Part shown: positions 25,593 to 36,779 of the stretch, piece by piece
Layout of the letters: every line of letters begins with the position of its first letter
Position numbering within the stretch: position 1 is the first letter of the stretch
Source of the DNA: Lepraria neglecta
Lineage: Eukaryota > Ascomycota > Lecanoromycetes > Lecanorales > Stereocaulaceae
Direction of reading: 5' to 3'
Assembly: GCA_033220425.1 (NCBI GenBank)
Contig: CM065646.1
Location: forward strand, 2,363,501 to 2,427,500
Length of the DNA stretch: 64,000 bases
Made by a program: the position numbers and the translations under genes
Notes under the pieces: model-generated
Databases searched by the model: none
Told to the model about the DNA's origin: nothing
The model's input: the letters and a program-made list of their open reading frames with translations, nothing else

Positions 25593-27575
25593 CTACTTCT
25601 TCGCAAAGATCCATCCACCTGTATACAGGAACTACACAGTTCGCATCAGTATTATTGCTCGACATACTTTCAATATCAGAAAACTTACGGCAGGAATTGC
25701 TCCCGAGAATGCGAAGATGCCCATCGCGGCAGTCAGGGCACCCCATCCATGGCGCTCGATCAGTGCACCTGCAGCCACGGGTCCGAAAAGCGTGGCAGCG
25801 GCCATCGCGCAATTGAAAAGGGCGAAGGCTTGGGCGTAGGCACCGCCGGGCCCGAAGGCGTCTGGGTCGGTCTTCTCTTTTTCTTCGACAACGGCGGAGA
25901 GGTCGGCAGCGACAGGAGAGACGATGAGGATGAGTGTGAAGCCTAGAATTTGGGAGCATGTTTAGTCAAGGGCTCAACATCGATCTCAGAATTTGCGGAC
26001 TGGGAGGATAAGAGTGAGACAACAGAAAGCTGTAGAATCAGTGGCGACATTCGGGTAGGGCAAAGTAGGTATGTACGTAAGTAGCGGGACAAATAAAAGA
26101 AGTGCCCACCGCAACAAACGAGTAAAGCACACAGCAAGATCTTTTGCTCCGCCGAGTTGTGATCCACGAGTCGGAGAAGGATCAGAGGAGGAGCCGTCAA
26201 AGAGCACCCAGCCACTGCAATCCATCGAGGTCCAACTTTGTCTGACAATTTTCCTACGAGGGGTCCGGTGAGAGCGGGGATGGCGAGGCACATGAATATC
26301 AAGCCCGCATTGAGCGAGTTCCAGTGGAAGAGTCTCTTGACATACAGAGGCAGCACTCCATCGAAAGCCGCAAGAATCGAGACGTTGACAAAGATACCAT
26401 AGATAGCAGTGAGAAGACGAGGCATACTGAGGAGCACGAGGATTGTTGGCATCCGGCTCTTCTTTTTAGGGGCTTCTTCGTCTCCGTTATCTAGGAGCGG
26501 AGCGTGTTCCGAGTTGTGGTGCGGCTTGTTGTGTTGTGCGGAGCCGTTAGAGTGCTCGTGCTCTAAGGTCGAACCGTTCGTGAAGGTGCCGTAGAACCCG
26601 TTTGCCGTCGAGACGGGCTTATATTTCGCCGCATGCTTCTTCTCAATCATGCACAGTCGCATCAGAATGTCGACAACGATCAGGCCCATCGCCATTCCGA
26701 AGACGGACATATAGCCTGCTTTTGCATATACGACACCTCCCAGCAGAGGAGACACGATCAGGCCAAAGCTTGAGCTTGACAAAGCTGTGCCCATCCATTG
26801 ACCGATATTATCCCGTCCTACAGTATCTACTAGAAGGGCCAGGCCCACGGTGTAAGTGATGGCCGCGGAGGTCCCTTGCAAAAGCCGACTGACGAGTAAG
26901 ACCCAGCTTGTTTGGGCAAGACCGAAGAGTATAGTTGCTGCACCAAGGACGAGAAGGCCGGTATAGAATGATATGGATCTATCGGACGTGTGGTCTGCAA
27001 CCCAGCCGCAGATTGCTGTAATGTTATATTTGTCAATGACTATCCAACAGTGTGAAGTGTCAAGTACTTACGAGACCCAATCAGGATAGCAGCACCGAAG
27101 ACTGCAAAAATGAAGGAGTTCCACCATTGCACTATGGGGCTGTCAGTATTGGCAGCAGAATGATTAAACAATGCTTGCCTTGATCTTCCGGCACGCCCGA
27201 TCTTTCTTTAAGGCTGAAAGGTAGAACGGGAACGACCTATGCGAGGGATTATTCTCTCTGGTCGAGCCAAATTCTCCATCACTTCGACTGCTATATCCAT
27301 GTCCCAGACTACAAGGCATCTTAAGACGAAGGCACTACCTGGACTTGCTGACTGAAGACACGTGTTGGGAGCTTGCTTACCACTCCATAGAGGAAGGCGT
27401 CCTATGAAGTAGAGTTAGCATGAAAGGCATACATGGGAGCGTCATTGTGGTGGACTCTTACTGTAAAGATTGCCACACAGACAGTGGCGAGGATGAAGCC
27501 ATTTGAAGATCGATATTCCAGCAACCAAGGTTTTCTTGGAGCCTCTTTGTCTGCACGCTCGGCATCATGTGCCAT
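25593..27575 (-). CDS. Major facilitator superfamily transporter (DHA1/vesicular-amine-like)
   Basis: Seven exons, read 27462..27575, 27381..27401, 27179..27236, 27072..27131, 26110..27015, 25689..25942 and 25593..25631, give 483 aa with consistent phases. The spliced start reads FTDAFLYGVVVPVLPFSLKERSGV, the conserved first loop of fungal DHA1 drug:H+ antiporters, followed by GWVADHTSDRS (the MFS motif A region), SRLLQGTSAAITYTVGLALLVD and GKLSDKVGPRW. A charged loop with His/Asn/Ser at about residues 215-275 divides the two six-helix halves. Exon 2 is only 21 bp and the intron at 27132-27178 has a GC donor. Export of a metabolite or drug is likely; it closes the putative metabolite locus. 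Confidence 0.9.
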
Positions 27576-28310
27576 GATTCAATTTCTACGAGAACACGAG
27601 GACAATAGTATTCAAACCAATAGAGGGAGAGTTGTTCAGGTGGACAAATCTATGCTTCGGAGAAAGTGAGATCGACCAGCACACAGAGGTGAGATCGACC
27701 AACACACAGAGATGAGATCTGGCCAAGCATTGCTCGCTGAAGGAGACATGACGGAGACATGTAGATAAGCATGCTTGTCCATTTCAGGCGCACGAAAGGA
27801 TAACAGAGAGTTCCACACGGGGAAATAGGAATGACCGGCTCTAGAATAGTGAGCTCATGGCGGTGTGGAGTAACGAATCGATTTCGAGACTAAATGGTCG
27901 TGGTACCGGCCCTTCTCGGTCATGGCACGCGAGAAAAGCCAAGCGAGCAGGTCTCATATTGCTCCCTAGCCAGTCATTGGCCAGTATGGAACCTCTTGAA
28001 CGCCCGGAGCTGTTCGTAGCTCCAACCACTATATTTGCACCATCCCAATGGGCTTGTGAAGTGGCGATAGACTTGGTCTAGGAGGTCTAATTAGGAGGCG
28101 AAGGGAGATTAGCAGCACCAGCCATTCGGATGATTTTGACAGCTCGCTTAGTGGTGATGTGAAAAATTAGTCGGCAGTAGCGGAGAGCCATCCAGCGCTT
28201 GTATCGGTAATTTATTACACCCGTTTTGATACCGGCAGGAATCAGGACCAGATCTAAGGTAGCTTGATTGAGATACGTGGAAGATCTATCACATTGGAAT
28301 CGGGGCAAAG
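27576..28310. promoter_or_regulatory. Divergent intergenic region, MFS transporter / glucosidase II
   Basis: No supported gene. Near 27665-27715 a GAGATCGACCA-x-CACACAGA motif occurs twice in tandem (GATCGACCAGCACACAGAGGTGA and GATCGACCAACACACAGAGATGA). Confidence 0.5.
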
Positions 28311-31300
28311 ATGGCTGTAGCTGTAGCCCTTGTACCCAGGATATCTTCACTCCTTCATTGGATTGCCTTCCTTACGTTGGTGTTGAATCTGTCATTCTCT
28401 GTTGGTATGCCTCATCCCCTAAAGCAAGGGAGCCAAGGGAGCCATTGACTAACAAACTCTCTACCGCGGTGTAGCCGTCAAGCACGACAACTTCAAGACT
28501 TGCGACCAGTCCGGTTTCTGCAAGCGGAACAGAGCTTTTGCTGATGCTGTCGCCGCCTCCTCGCCCCCCTACCTGTACCAAATTAGCCCAGAATCAGCTA
28601 CCTTCGCCAATGGCCAGTTCCAAGCCACGGTCTCGAAGACAATCGCCGACGGAGCAATAGTACAGCTACCCCTGAACGTTACCTTCCTCAAATCCAGTCT
28701 TGCTCGAGTGGAATTGGATGAAGAGCGTCGGCGGACGGGTGACATCGAGCTTCGCCATGGAAGTGAAGCTCGGAAAGAACGCTATAATGAATCGCCCGCA
28801 TGGGCCTTGGTGGGCGGTCTGGATGTTGACGTGTCCGCTAAACTGAGTGAAAAGGGCAAGAAGGGTGTCACGACTATACAATTTGGAGAGAATCAACGCT
28901 TTACCGCTATCATTCGGCATGCTCCTTTCAGCATAGACTTCCAGAGGGACGGGGACACACAAGTCATGTTCAACCATCGTGGATTCCTCAATATCGAACA
29001 TTGGAGACAGAAGGTCGAGAAAGAGGAGAGTGTCGAAGAAAGTGTTGAGAAAGCTGCCGAAAAACCTGGCGCTGAAGATGAGTCGACATGGTGGGAAGAG
29101 TCCTTTGGGGGCAACACCGATACGAAGCCTAAAGGCCCTGAGAGCATCGCGCTGGATATATCATTTCCCGGATTTGAGAATGTTTTCGGGATCCCTGAGC
29201 ATACTGGTCCACTCTCGTTGCGTCAAACACGGTATGAATCCAAAATCTATAATCGTCAAACAGGGGCTAACGTCGGAATACAGGGGCGGCAGCCAGGATG
29301 ACTTTACCGATCCATACCGACTGTACAACAGTGATGTCTTTGAATACGAGTTGAATAGCCCAATGACACTCTACGGAGCAATACCTTTCATGCAGGCTCA
29401 TAAGAAAGATTCTTCCGTCGGCGTCCTATGGCTAAACGCGGCAGAAACATGGATTGATATCACCAAAAAGAAGAGAAGTGGACGCAAGCTTGACACGGAC
29501 ACGCATTGGATATCAGAATCTGGAATTTTGGATGTCTTTATCTTCCTAGGACCGAAACCCCAGGACCTCACAAAAGCCTTGGCCGTTTTGACAGGCAATA
29601 CACAGCTGCCCCAACAATTTTCGGTTGGCTACCACCAGTGTCGGTGGAACTACATGTCTGACGAAGAAGTAAAGGAAGTTGACGCCAAATTCGATAAACA
29701 TGGTATCCCTTACGACGTGATCTGGCTTGATCTCGAGTACACTGATGACAGAAAATATTTCACCTGGGATATGGATAAGTTTCAGAACCCTGTGGCTATG
29801 CACGCTCAGCTCGATGTAACGCATCGAAAGGTCGTTACGCTGATAGACCCTCACATCAAGAATACCGCAAATTATCCTGTTGTTGATGAGCTTAAGAAAC
29901 GGGATCTGACAATAAAGAATAAAGATGGAGATACCTACGAGGGCTGGTGTTGGCCAGGCTCATCCCACTGGATCGATTGCTTCAACCCTACTGCCCGGGC
30001 TTGGTGGACAACACTATTCAAACCTGATTTCTGGAAGTATTCAACCTACAATACCTACATATGGAATGATATGAATGAGCCATCTGTTTTCAATGGGCCG
30101 GAGACGACTATGCCGAAGGATAACCTCCACCATGGTAATTGGGAACATCGTGATGTCCACAATATCAATGGCATGACTTTTGTCAATGCAACCTATCACG
30201 CGTTGTTGGATCGACAACCAAAGAAACCCCATAGGCCGTTTACTCTGACACGATCGTTCTATGCTGGCAGTCAGCGGCTTGGTGCAATGTGGACTGGTGA
30301 TAACCTTGCAGAATGGGGTCACCTAGAAGCATCCCTTCCGATGATTCTCAGTCTGAACATTGCAGGCTTTCCTAACAGTGGTGCGGATGTTGGTGGATTT
30401 TTCGGAACACCCAGTAGCGAGCTTCTTACTCGTTGGATGCAAGCTGGTGCCTTTTATCCATTCTTTAGGGCTCATGCGCACATCGACACTAGGCGTCGAG
30501 AGCCATATGTCGCTGGTCCACCGTATACCGGCATCATGACCCAGGCAATTCGTCTCCGTTATCAACTACTACCAGTATGGTACACCGCGTTCCACGAGGC
30601 TTCGATGGACAATTCCCCTATTCTTCGTCCCCAATATTATGTCCATCCTGATGATGAGGCAGGCTTTAGTATGGATGACCAATTCTATGTTGGTTCAACT
30701 GGGCTGCTAGTGAAGCCAGTGACAAAAGAAGGCGCGACCAGTGCAGATGTATACTTTGCCGACGACGAAGTGTACTACGATTACTTTGATTACACTATAT
30801 ACTCCAAGAAGGGCTTCAAAACGGTGGATGCACCTCTGAACAAGATTCCAGTCTTCGCACGCGGCGGCCATGTCATACCTCGGAAAGACAGACCCAGACG
30901 ATCTAGCCACTTGATGCAATACGACCCAATCACCCTGATGGTCGTTCTGGACAAAGCTGGCAACGCAGAAGGCTCCCTCTACGTGGATGATGGCGAGACA
31001 TTTGATTACGAATCTGGGGCACAGATTTTCGCCAAATTTGTCTTCGACAAAGAGTCCTCGAGTCTGACGTCCCAAGATATAGCCACCACAGGTTCCATGA
31101 CCAAGTCTTATCGCCAAGAAATGTCGAAAGTCCGAGTGGAGAAAGTTATTGTAATTGGCGCACCCAGCCACTGGACGGACAAGAAGCACATCACGGCAGA
31201 ACAGGACTCGAAGAAATTTGAGGCAGAGATGCAATTTCACCCAGCGAGCGGGAACAAGGCCGCTTGGGCTGTAGTCAGAGACCCGGGAGTCAGCATCGCC

Positions 31301-31327
31301 AAAGATTGGAAGATCAGTTTTGCATGA
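28311..31327 (+). CDS. Glucosidase II alpha subunit (GH31)
   Basis: Exons 28311..28404, 28475..29231 and 29284..31327 give 964 aa, the usual size. The start gives a hydrophobic signal peptide (LLHWIAFLTLVLNLSFSVAV) for ER entry, followed directly by KHDNFKTCDQSGFCKRNR, the conserved N-terminus of mature glucosidase II. The GH31 catalytic nucleophile motif WNDMNEPSVF is near residue 545 and the acid/base region HAHIDTRRREPY near 680. The enzyme trims the two inner glucoses from N-glycans in the ER together with a beta subunit, and takes part in calnexin-cycle quality control. Exon 1 ends inside the signal peptide region. Confidence 0.96.
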
Positions 31328-32065
31328 TCTTCTGCGGAATCCAATCCAGCAATCCGTGGCTCGTGCCTGGCCCTTATCGCGGAATGATTGCTCGAGTATC
31401 AGGATAACACAGCTAGTCTCGGGAAGGGCTTGCTTACTGCTACTGTAGTGTTTGATACACGGCTGTTGGAGAGTCATACCAGCCTTCTAAAAGCATGTTC
31501 GGCATTCGCAAGGAGCTGCAAAGAGTGGGAAAAGGGTAAGAAGGAATTGTATAGGTATCTTGTATAACAAATGACCAATATCAAAAGCTCAATGTGTTAC
31601 CTAGAACTACGTTTCTCTACCATTGTATCCTATCTGTCGTCTGGTAAAACGTTCCCCTAGCATGCAACCTGTGACGTGTCCCGCCTACTTCAACGGTTCC
31701 ATCGTTATTTTCCACAGTCCTTGTTATATGTTCTCGAGCTCATGTTAGTACTCCCCTAGTTCCTACCCCGCGCACATACACGCGTACATGTACCTTTCAT
31801 ACTGTTTGCTGTCTATTTTGAGTACGATCATAAGCCATCAATAATAAGAATAGAAGGACAGACCGAAGGAAAGTTGCATACATTAAGTGAAATACTGCCA
31901 ACGCTAGTATCCAAGACTCCAAAACTATTACACCAAGATATCTCTACAACGCGCCTCTGAAACCTGCCAAGCTTCCCTCTCCAAGACAACTGCGACAAAA
32001 CATTGTGACCTCTCGGGAGTGTAAACTCCATTGAGTAAGTACAAGAAATACGAGGCGGTATCTTC
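31328..32065. other. Intergenic after glucosidase II
   Basis: 3' flank. A minus frame at 31828-32238 overlaps the remnant below and has no family features. Confidence 0.4.
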
Positions 32066-32095
32066 TTGGCGCCAACAGCCAAGGACACACCAATG

Positions 32096-32650
32096 GTGGC
32101 ATCAGAAAGCTTAGCAGTCCTCCAACCATTCATGGAATATGTCACACGTAGCGCTATGCAGGAGAAACATCTTCTAGATTTCGAGACCCAGAACCGGCCA
32201 GCCACAGCGTCGTGGAAAGGCTGCATGGAGTCAGCCATATCCTACTTCTCCCTCATGCTCCAGGCCGCCGTCAACCGCTATCTCGAAGCGCGAGAGCGCA
32301 CCTTCCCAGCTTCGATCCGGAGACGGATGAGGTGGTGGCAAAGTATATTTGGGGGACGGAATGTGTTTGCAAGTGGGTTTCCCACCCGCTGTTGACTTTA
32401 TTGACCTAGGAGCGCTGATGATGGACAGTGGGTTGACATACTGGCATCTTGAGTCAGATAGGTATTTCGGCGCAAAGTTTGGGATGTCAAGGATACCTTT
32501 ACTGTTCAGCTCCTGCCGAGACATGAGGATGCTCTTGAGCCTATGCATCAGCTGAGGTATGAGGCACTGCCAATGAGCAGTCCGTGGGGTGAGGATGAGA
32601 TTGGAAATGTGCATTTCCAGATTTTGGAGTTCAATTCTGATTCAGACTGA
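32096..32650 (+). pseudogene. Remnant or mis-spliced small gene, family unknown
   Basis: Protein-like fragments appear in successive frames: from 32096 MVASESLAVLQPFMEYVT through SLMLQAAVNRYLEARERTF, then in another frame DPETDEVVAKYIWGTECVCK (about 32310-32373), and finally 32462-32650 VWDVKDTFTVQLLPRHEDALEPMHQL to a stop. The second junction could be an intron, but no good donor fits the phase; the first shift needs an indel. The last fragment has clear coding character (PMSSPWGEDEIG). I do not recognise the family. Either a decayed gene or one carrying sequence errors. Confidence 0.4.
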
Positions 32651-33392
32651 GAGTTGTTTGGCAGGTTGCTAAGTTGGCGTTTGGGTTTGTGTCGTCATTG
32701 GTTCTGTCCTTGCGCTAGACATTGATGAGTGAGTCAGACGGTTATAGAAAGACATCAAGGCTTCGTTCTTAATATGCGGCGAGTTTAGGTCTTGATAAGT
32801 TGTGCCAAAAACACCTGGTTTTAGTTAGTTAGATGAATGGATAGAAGAATAGAAAATCTCATTCCCAAGACCAAAATCCTGTTTAATTCAAGGCACCTAA
32901 GAGCCAATAACGCAAAGTCCCAAGTAATTGCCTTCCCACAACTATGCAGTATATACAACCTAACCCTCCCCCACCCCTTCCCAACTTACCCCCAAATGCC
33001 ACCCCTTCACTCCCTCTTACTACCAATACGAAACAACAGCGCACTCCCACTACAACCCACCCCCGGTGGCGCATGCCTCGCTTCACACAAACGACTGTTC
33101 TCGATGCCTTTCGCTATAGCGTCATCAGGAGTAAGCGTCGACATCGGCGCGTGGTACTGAGCGCTCGTTGCCTGGGGTGATCCTTCTATCATTCTGTTAA
33201 ATTTGTGGGTGGGCTTTGGTTGGGAAAGGGGGGCGTGGGGGAGGGGACTTACGGACGTATCCTGGGACTGCGGCGCTGATTGGGATTGGCACTGGGTTTG
33301 GAGCGGCGGTTGCGAGGGCGAGGGGGTGAGGAAGGGGGTGGGACGCATTGTGGGGAGTTTGGAGGAATGGAAGGGGGTTATTTGTGGGTTTG

Positions 33393-33425
33393 TGGTGGTG
33401 ATGGTGATGGTGATGGTGATGGTGG
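33393..33425. repeat. GGTGAT hexanucleotide microsatellite
   Basis: Four to five copies of GGTGAT in a row. Confidence 0.85.
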
Positions 33426-33750
33426 AGGTTGGATGTGGGAAAGATGTATCATGAAGGATATTCTTACTTTTATGTATACGGTTCTAGTTGGGAATAACAA
33501 TGATTGACGCTCCTGAAAGCATGATGGGTTGGAGGAACTAGAGTTGGAGTCCTCACTCGTCTTCAAGTTGAGAGGACGGACAAGTCGATCAGGAGTTTGG
33601 TGGAATTTGTGCTTTTTCGAAGCTTCATAGCCATATTAATTCTTCGTTTACAGTTTTCACGATAATTCGTTTCAGACATATTGTGATTTAGTAGATGTTG
33701 TTTTGCTGATCAGGCTGCGGCAGCAATCATAGGTCGTTTCGCGATTCAGG

Positions 33751-34330
33751 AAGGTTTAACGGCACAGCATGGCCAACTATCCGGCTGCGCTCCGGTTGGC
33801 GGCAACTGGAAAACAAGGCGGCACTATAAAGCACCAATAACGGCGTGCGAAGAAGGAGTGACTAAGGTATGTATCCACTTGCTTTAGTGTGGGGCAAGGC
33901 TGAGGCGGAGGCGTTTGGGGTCGGGTTGTGGTTTTGGTGATTTTGCAGTAATAGTCGAGGACTGGGCGTGTGGAAGTCGAAATGTGCTAGGACATCGTAC
34001 TTGTAACTATTCTCTTTGAAGAAATTGAGGAACGGACTTGAGAGAGTAGGAGGTGTTGGAGGATGAGATGTTGAACGCCAAAGTCGAGAATGCGCTGTTG
34101 ATCAGAAATCGGTGGTTTCCAATAGACGATGTGAATTTTTTTCCCCAAGCTTAAGCTACAGTCTTGCCAGAGACATTCGTCTCAAATTATAAGTCAACGT
34201 TGTCTTGCTATGCTGATACAAGCCACCGCGGCTTGTCGACCTTGTTTGTTGGCATGATCCACAATGTTTGAGGCACAGGTTTGCTTGTTCCAACTTCGGC
34301 TGCGGTCCGATTAGCGGCATAAGAAAAACC
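33751..34330. repeat. Pair of diverged ~65-bp direct repeats
   Basis: 33751-33815 and 34265-34330 share GGCACAG, CCAACT, then CGGCTGCG-TCCG-TT-GCGGCA and GAAAA with a few substitutions and small gaps. Origin unknown; may be fragments of one dispersed element. Confidence 0.6.
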
Positions 34331-34664
34331 AAAACAGAAAGGCGATTTTTATGTCATCTCGAGCTGCAGATACAGCGATGGCGCCTCTTGATGCTGAACA
34401 GCGTGGAACGTACACGGAAAAGATGGGTTTTAGCGCAGCGAACTTTACCTCACGATCTGCGTTGCTTGGCTCAACATGTTGCTGCGAGAAAATTATTTGT
34501 AATAATAAAACGGCGAAATGTCATGAATGATGTCTTGTGTGAGGGACGAGAACCTCCCAAGTGGGCATAGTGGTGGTGACGAGACATCCACCGCACATAC
34601 AACCTGTCCACGTTACTACTTACCAAAACTGGAGCCTGAGTATCATCATCACACCACCGTTGCC

Positions 34665-35852
34665 TCATTTGACCATATAAACCGTCCGTCCCTTGCTATG
34701 CGAGATTTCCACCACACCCATACTTCTTTCGTTCGTATTTTTTCTTCTAGGTAAATCTTCCTCAACTTCTATGACGTACAACTCCCCTCCTGCCTCGCTC
34801 TCCGCACGGCTCCTCCTGGAATCATAGGGAACCAGAGAGCGCGACTCTTCAGCTTCAGCATACCCATTCACCCCTCGCCTTTGCTTGTATTCTGGCGGTG
34901 CTCGAGACGGTGAGATACTAAGTGGCGCACTCCCATACTCGATAGCTTGCTTGTGAGATTTTCTCGATTGTGCTATACTGTGTGCTTCACTCCCATGTTC
35001 GCTTGCTTGCTTGTGGGATTTCCCCGACGGCGCTATGCTGTGGGCTTCACTTCCATACTCGCTGGGCTGCTTGACCGATTTGCTCCGCCGTGGCCTTTCT
35101 GTACGATGTGATGAGACAACGCTGGCGGTCGCTCTCTGAGTGGATGAGACCGAATGTCTTCGACCAACTGAGGATGTTTCAGACCCGTGACCTTTTTCAG
35201 ACTTGGAGGCTTTGGAAGCACCAGCACCTACTTCAAGCCCAGCCAGTGCCGCCAGCCCTTCAGCCTGTTTCCCGGATTTGGATTTGCCTGCTGACCCACT
35301 CAGTGCTGGCAACTCTTCCCTCACCGCTCTGGACGTAACACTCGACCGTCTCCTGCCTGGGGTTTCTAGCTGTTTCCTTCCTTTCGAACCCGCGGACGCA
35401 GCTGCTCCAGTGCCCAATGCTTTCAATCCTTTCATATCTCTCGGGGCTTCTAATTGCTTCTTACCACCCAAGCCTTTCTTTATACCAGCTCCAGAACCCA
35501 ATGCTTCCAACTCTTCTGTCTTTTTCGCCCCTTTCCCTGTACTTGAGCCCTTCTTCGCCGCAGCAGCGACTGCTCCTTTCTCCAACTTTGATTGCGCAAG
35601 CTGCTTTTTCAGCTTCAAGATTTCCTCATCTTTCTCTGTTGAGCCTGACCTGGAGACTTCTGCCCCTTCTTCTCCCGTTGCAGCGATCGTAGTAGCGCCA
35701 GTAGCCTTCCCGCCTCCATCTACACCAGGCTCCTCAGCGCCGCCTTTGAATTGCTTCTTCACGAGGTTCTCCAATTGCTGCGGAGCGGCGTTGGCTTTGC
35801 CCATGATGTAGCGCTCCCCGATCTGCTCGCCCATCCGTTCCAGGAAATCCAT
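34665..35852 (-). CDS. Low-complexity Lys/Ser/Gly/Ala-rich protein, unknown function
   Basis: Single open frame. I prefer the start at 35852 (MDFLERMGEQIGERYIMGK, 395 aa) to the in-frame ATG at 35900, since an ordered amphipathic N-terminus begins there. Residues 1-40 may form a helix; the rest is low complexity with several Lys/Gly/Ala-rich blocks (LEALGSGAGIKKG, LKALGTGAAAS, LAALAGLEVGAG), suggesting internal duplication. Toward the C-terminus about 19-residue repeats (SHKQASEHGSEAHSIAxSxK) occur three times. The last 40 residues (VIEVEEDLP...) look more ordered. Not recognised. Confidence 0.65.
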   Translation of the reverse strand: MDFLERMGEQIGERYIMGKANAAPQQLENLVKKQFKGGAEEPGVDGGGKATGATTIAATGEEGAEVSRSGSTEKDEEILKLKKQLAQSKLEKGAVAAAAKKGSSTGKGAKKTEELEALGSGAGIKKGLGGKKQLEAPRDMKGLKALGTGAAASAGSKGRKQLETPGRRRSSVTSRAVREELPALSGSAGKSKSGKQAEGLAALAGLEVGAGASKASKSEKGHGSETSSVGRRHSVSSTQRATASVVSSHRTERPRRSKSVKQPSEYGSEAHSIAPSGKSHKQASEHGSEAHSIAQSRKSHKQAIEYGSAPLSISPSRAPPEYKQRRGVNGYAEAEESRSLVPYDSRRSRAESEAGGELYVIEVEEDLPRRKNTNERSMGVVEISHSKGRTVYMVK

Positions 35853-36779
35853 GTTGAAGAGCGGTGTAATGTCGGTACAAGCAGATGTAGGTGCGGTCAC
35901 GGAGGGTCAGCCAAAATCAGGAGAAGACAGTGTATGGCATCATATATCGCGTAGGAGAGAGGCATACTCCATGACAGGATCATCAGTCTCGTGCTGCGTC
36001 ACCGCACAGAAGCTGGAAAGTAGCGGTGGTGGGAAGATGTCATGGCCCAGAACTGGTCGAAAATCTAATCCCACTCGAGCAAAGTGTACACGCTAACCGA
36101 GATCGAACGCCAAAACGGCCTGATATCTCAAAGTGGCTAGTGCCCGCAGGCCTCAAAATCTCCGACCAAGAGCCCCGTGTTTCCGCTGCTGTACCACCTT
36201 CAACCTAAGATTGTCGCGAGATACGAGTGCTATCTCTTCATCTCAAACAGCTATCTGTCTCATCTGTACAACATGCCTCGTCATCCACCCACAAAATCGT
36301 CAATTCATTGCGAGTCCAGAAGCTGACCTGCATTCGTCTGGCATTCGATGGAAAGGACCCGGCCAAATTAAAGCTAAGCGCCAGACCAATCCAATCACTT
36401 TACCGAATCACGAACCAGAATCCCAAGGCTGTTAGTGATACATTGCCAGACGACCTGTATTACCGCCCATGAGTGGCCATTGTCCATTTTGAGCTATCCG
36501 TACCTAGGATCTCTCCTAACCAATGCTCGTATCTTCCAAATCCGTGCCACTAGCGACCCTTCACTTAATTGGCGCTGGCCCTCCATCAGCGTGACCCTCT
36601 CCTTCAAAGTTTGTACAGCAGTTCGTCTCATACGTGCATTTTGTGGCTCCACGTCAGAAATGATGGCCGGTTTCAAATTTCCTTTTTGCGTGTATATGAC
36701 TCTCATGCCCCCGCCGTGCCTGCTTACAACCTTCTCGGACTGTCAGGTCTACTAACGTGGGTATGTTGAAGGTGCAGTA
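35853..36779. promoter_or_regulatory. Divergent intergenic region
   Basis: Between the low-complexity gene (minus) and the 503-aa gene (plus). No supported gene; frames of 60-106 codons lack features. Confidence 0.45.

Larger units (their letters stand above)
32651..34664. other. Gene-poor intergenic region
   Basis: About 2 kb without a supported gene. It holds a GGTGAT microsatellite, a minus frame at 33007-33348 that might be a small protein with a GTAAGT intron signal but no recognised family, and two copies of a diverged ~65-bp repeat (33751-33815 and 34265-34330). Confidence 0.45.

Noticed and set aside
28979-29283. Alternative N-terminus of the glucosidase II frame
   Set aside because: The overlapping frame from exon 2 carries the conserved glucosidase II sequence and splices cleanly at 29231/29284.
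31828-32238. 136-codon minus-strand ORF
   Set aside because: Sequence is not protein-like and it overlaps a plus-strand remnant with better coding character.
33007-33348. Small minus-strand protein with a GTAAGT intron
   Set aside because: The acceptor phase does not keep the conserved-looking part in frame, and no family is recognised; left as intergenic.
36040-36130. Possible minus-strand tRNA (GGTTAGCG and GTTCGATC strings)
   Set aside because: The strings are in the wrong order and no acceptor or T stem pairs.
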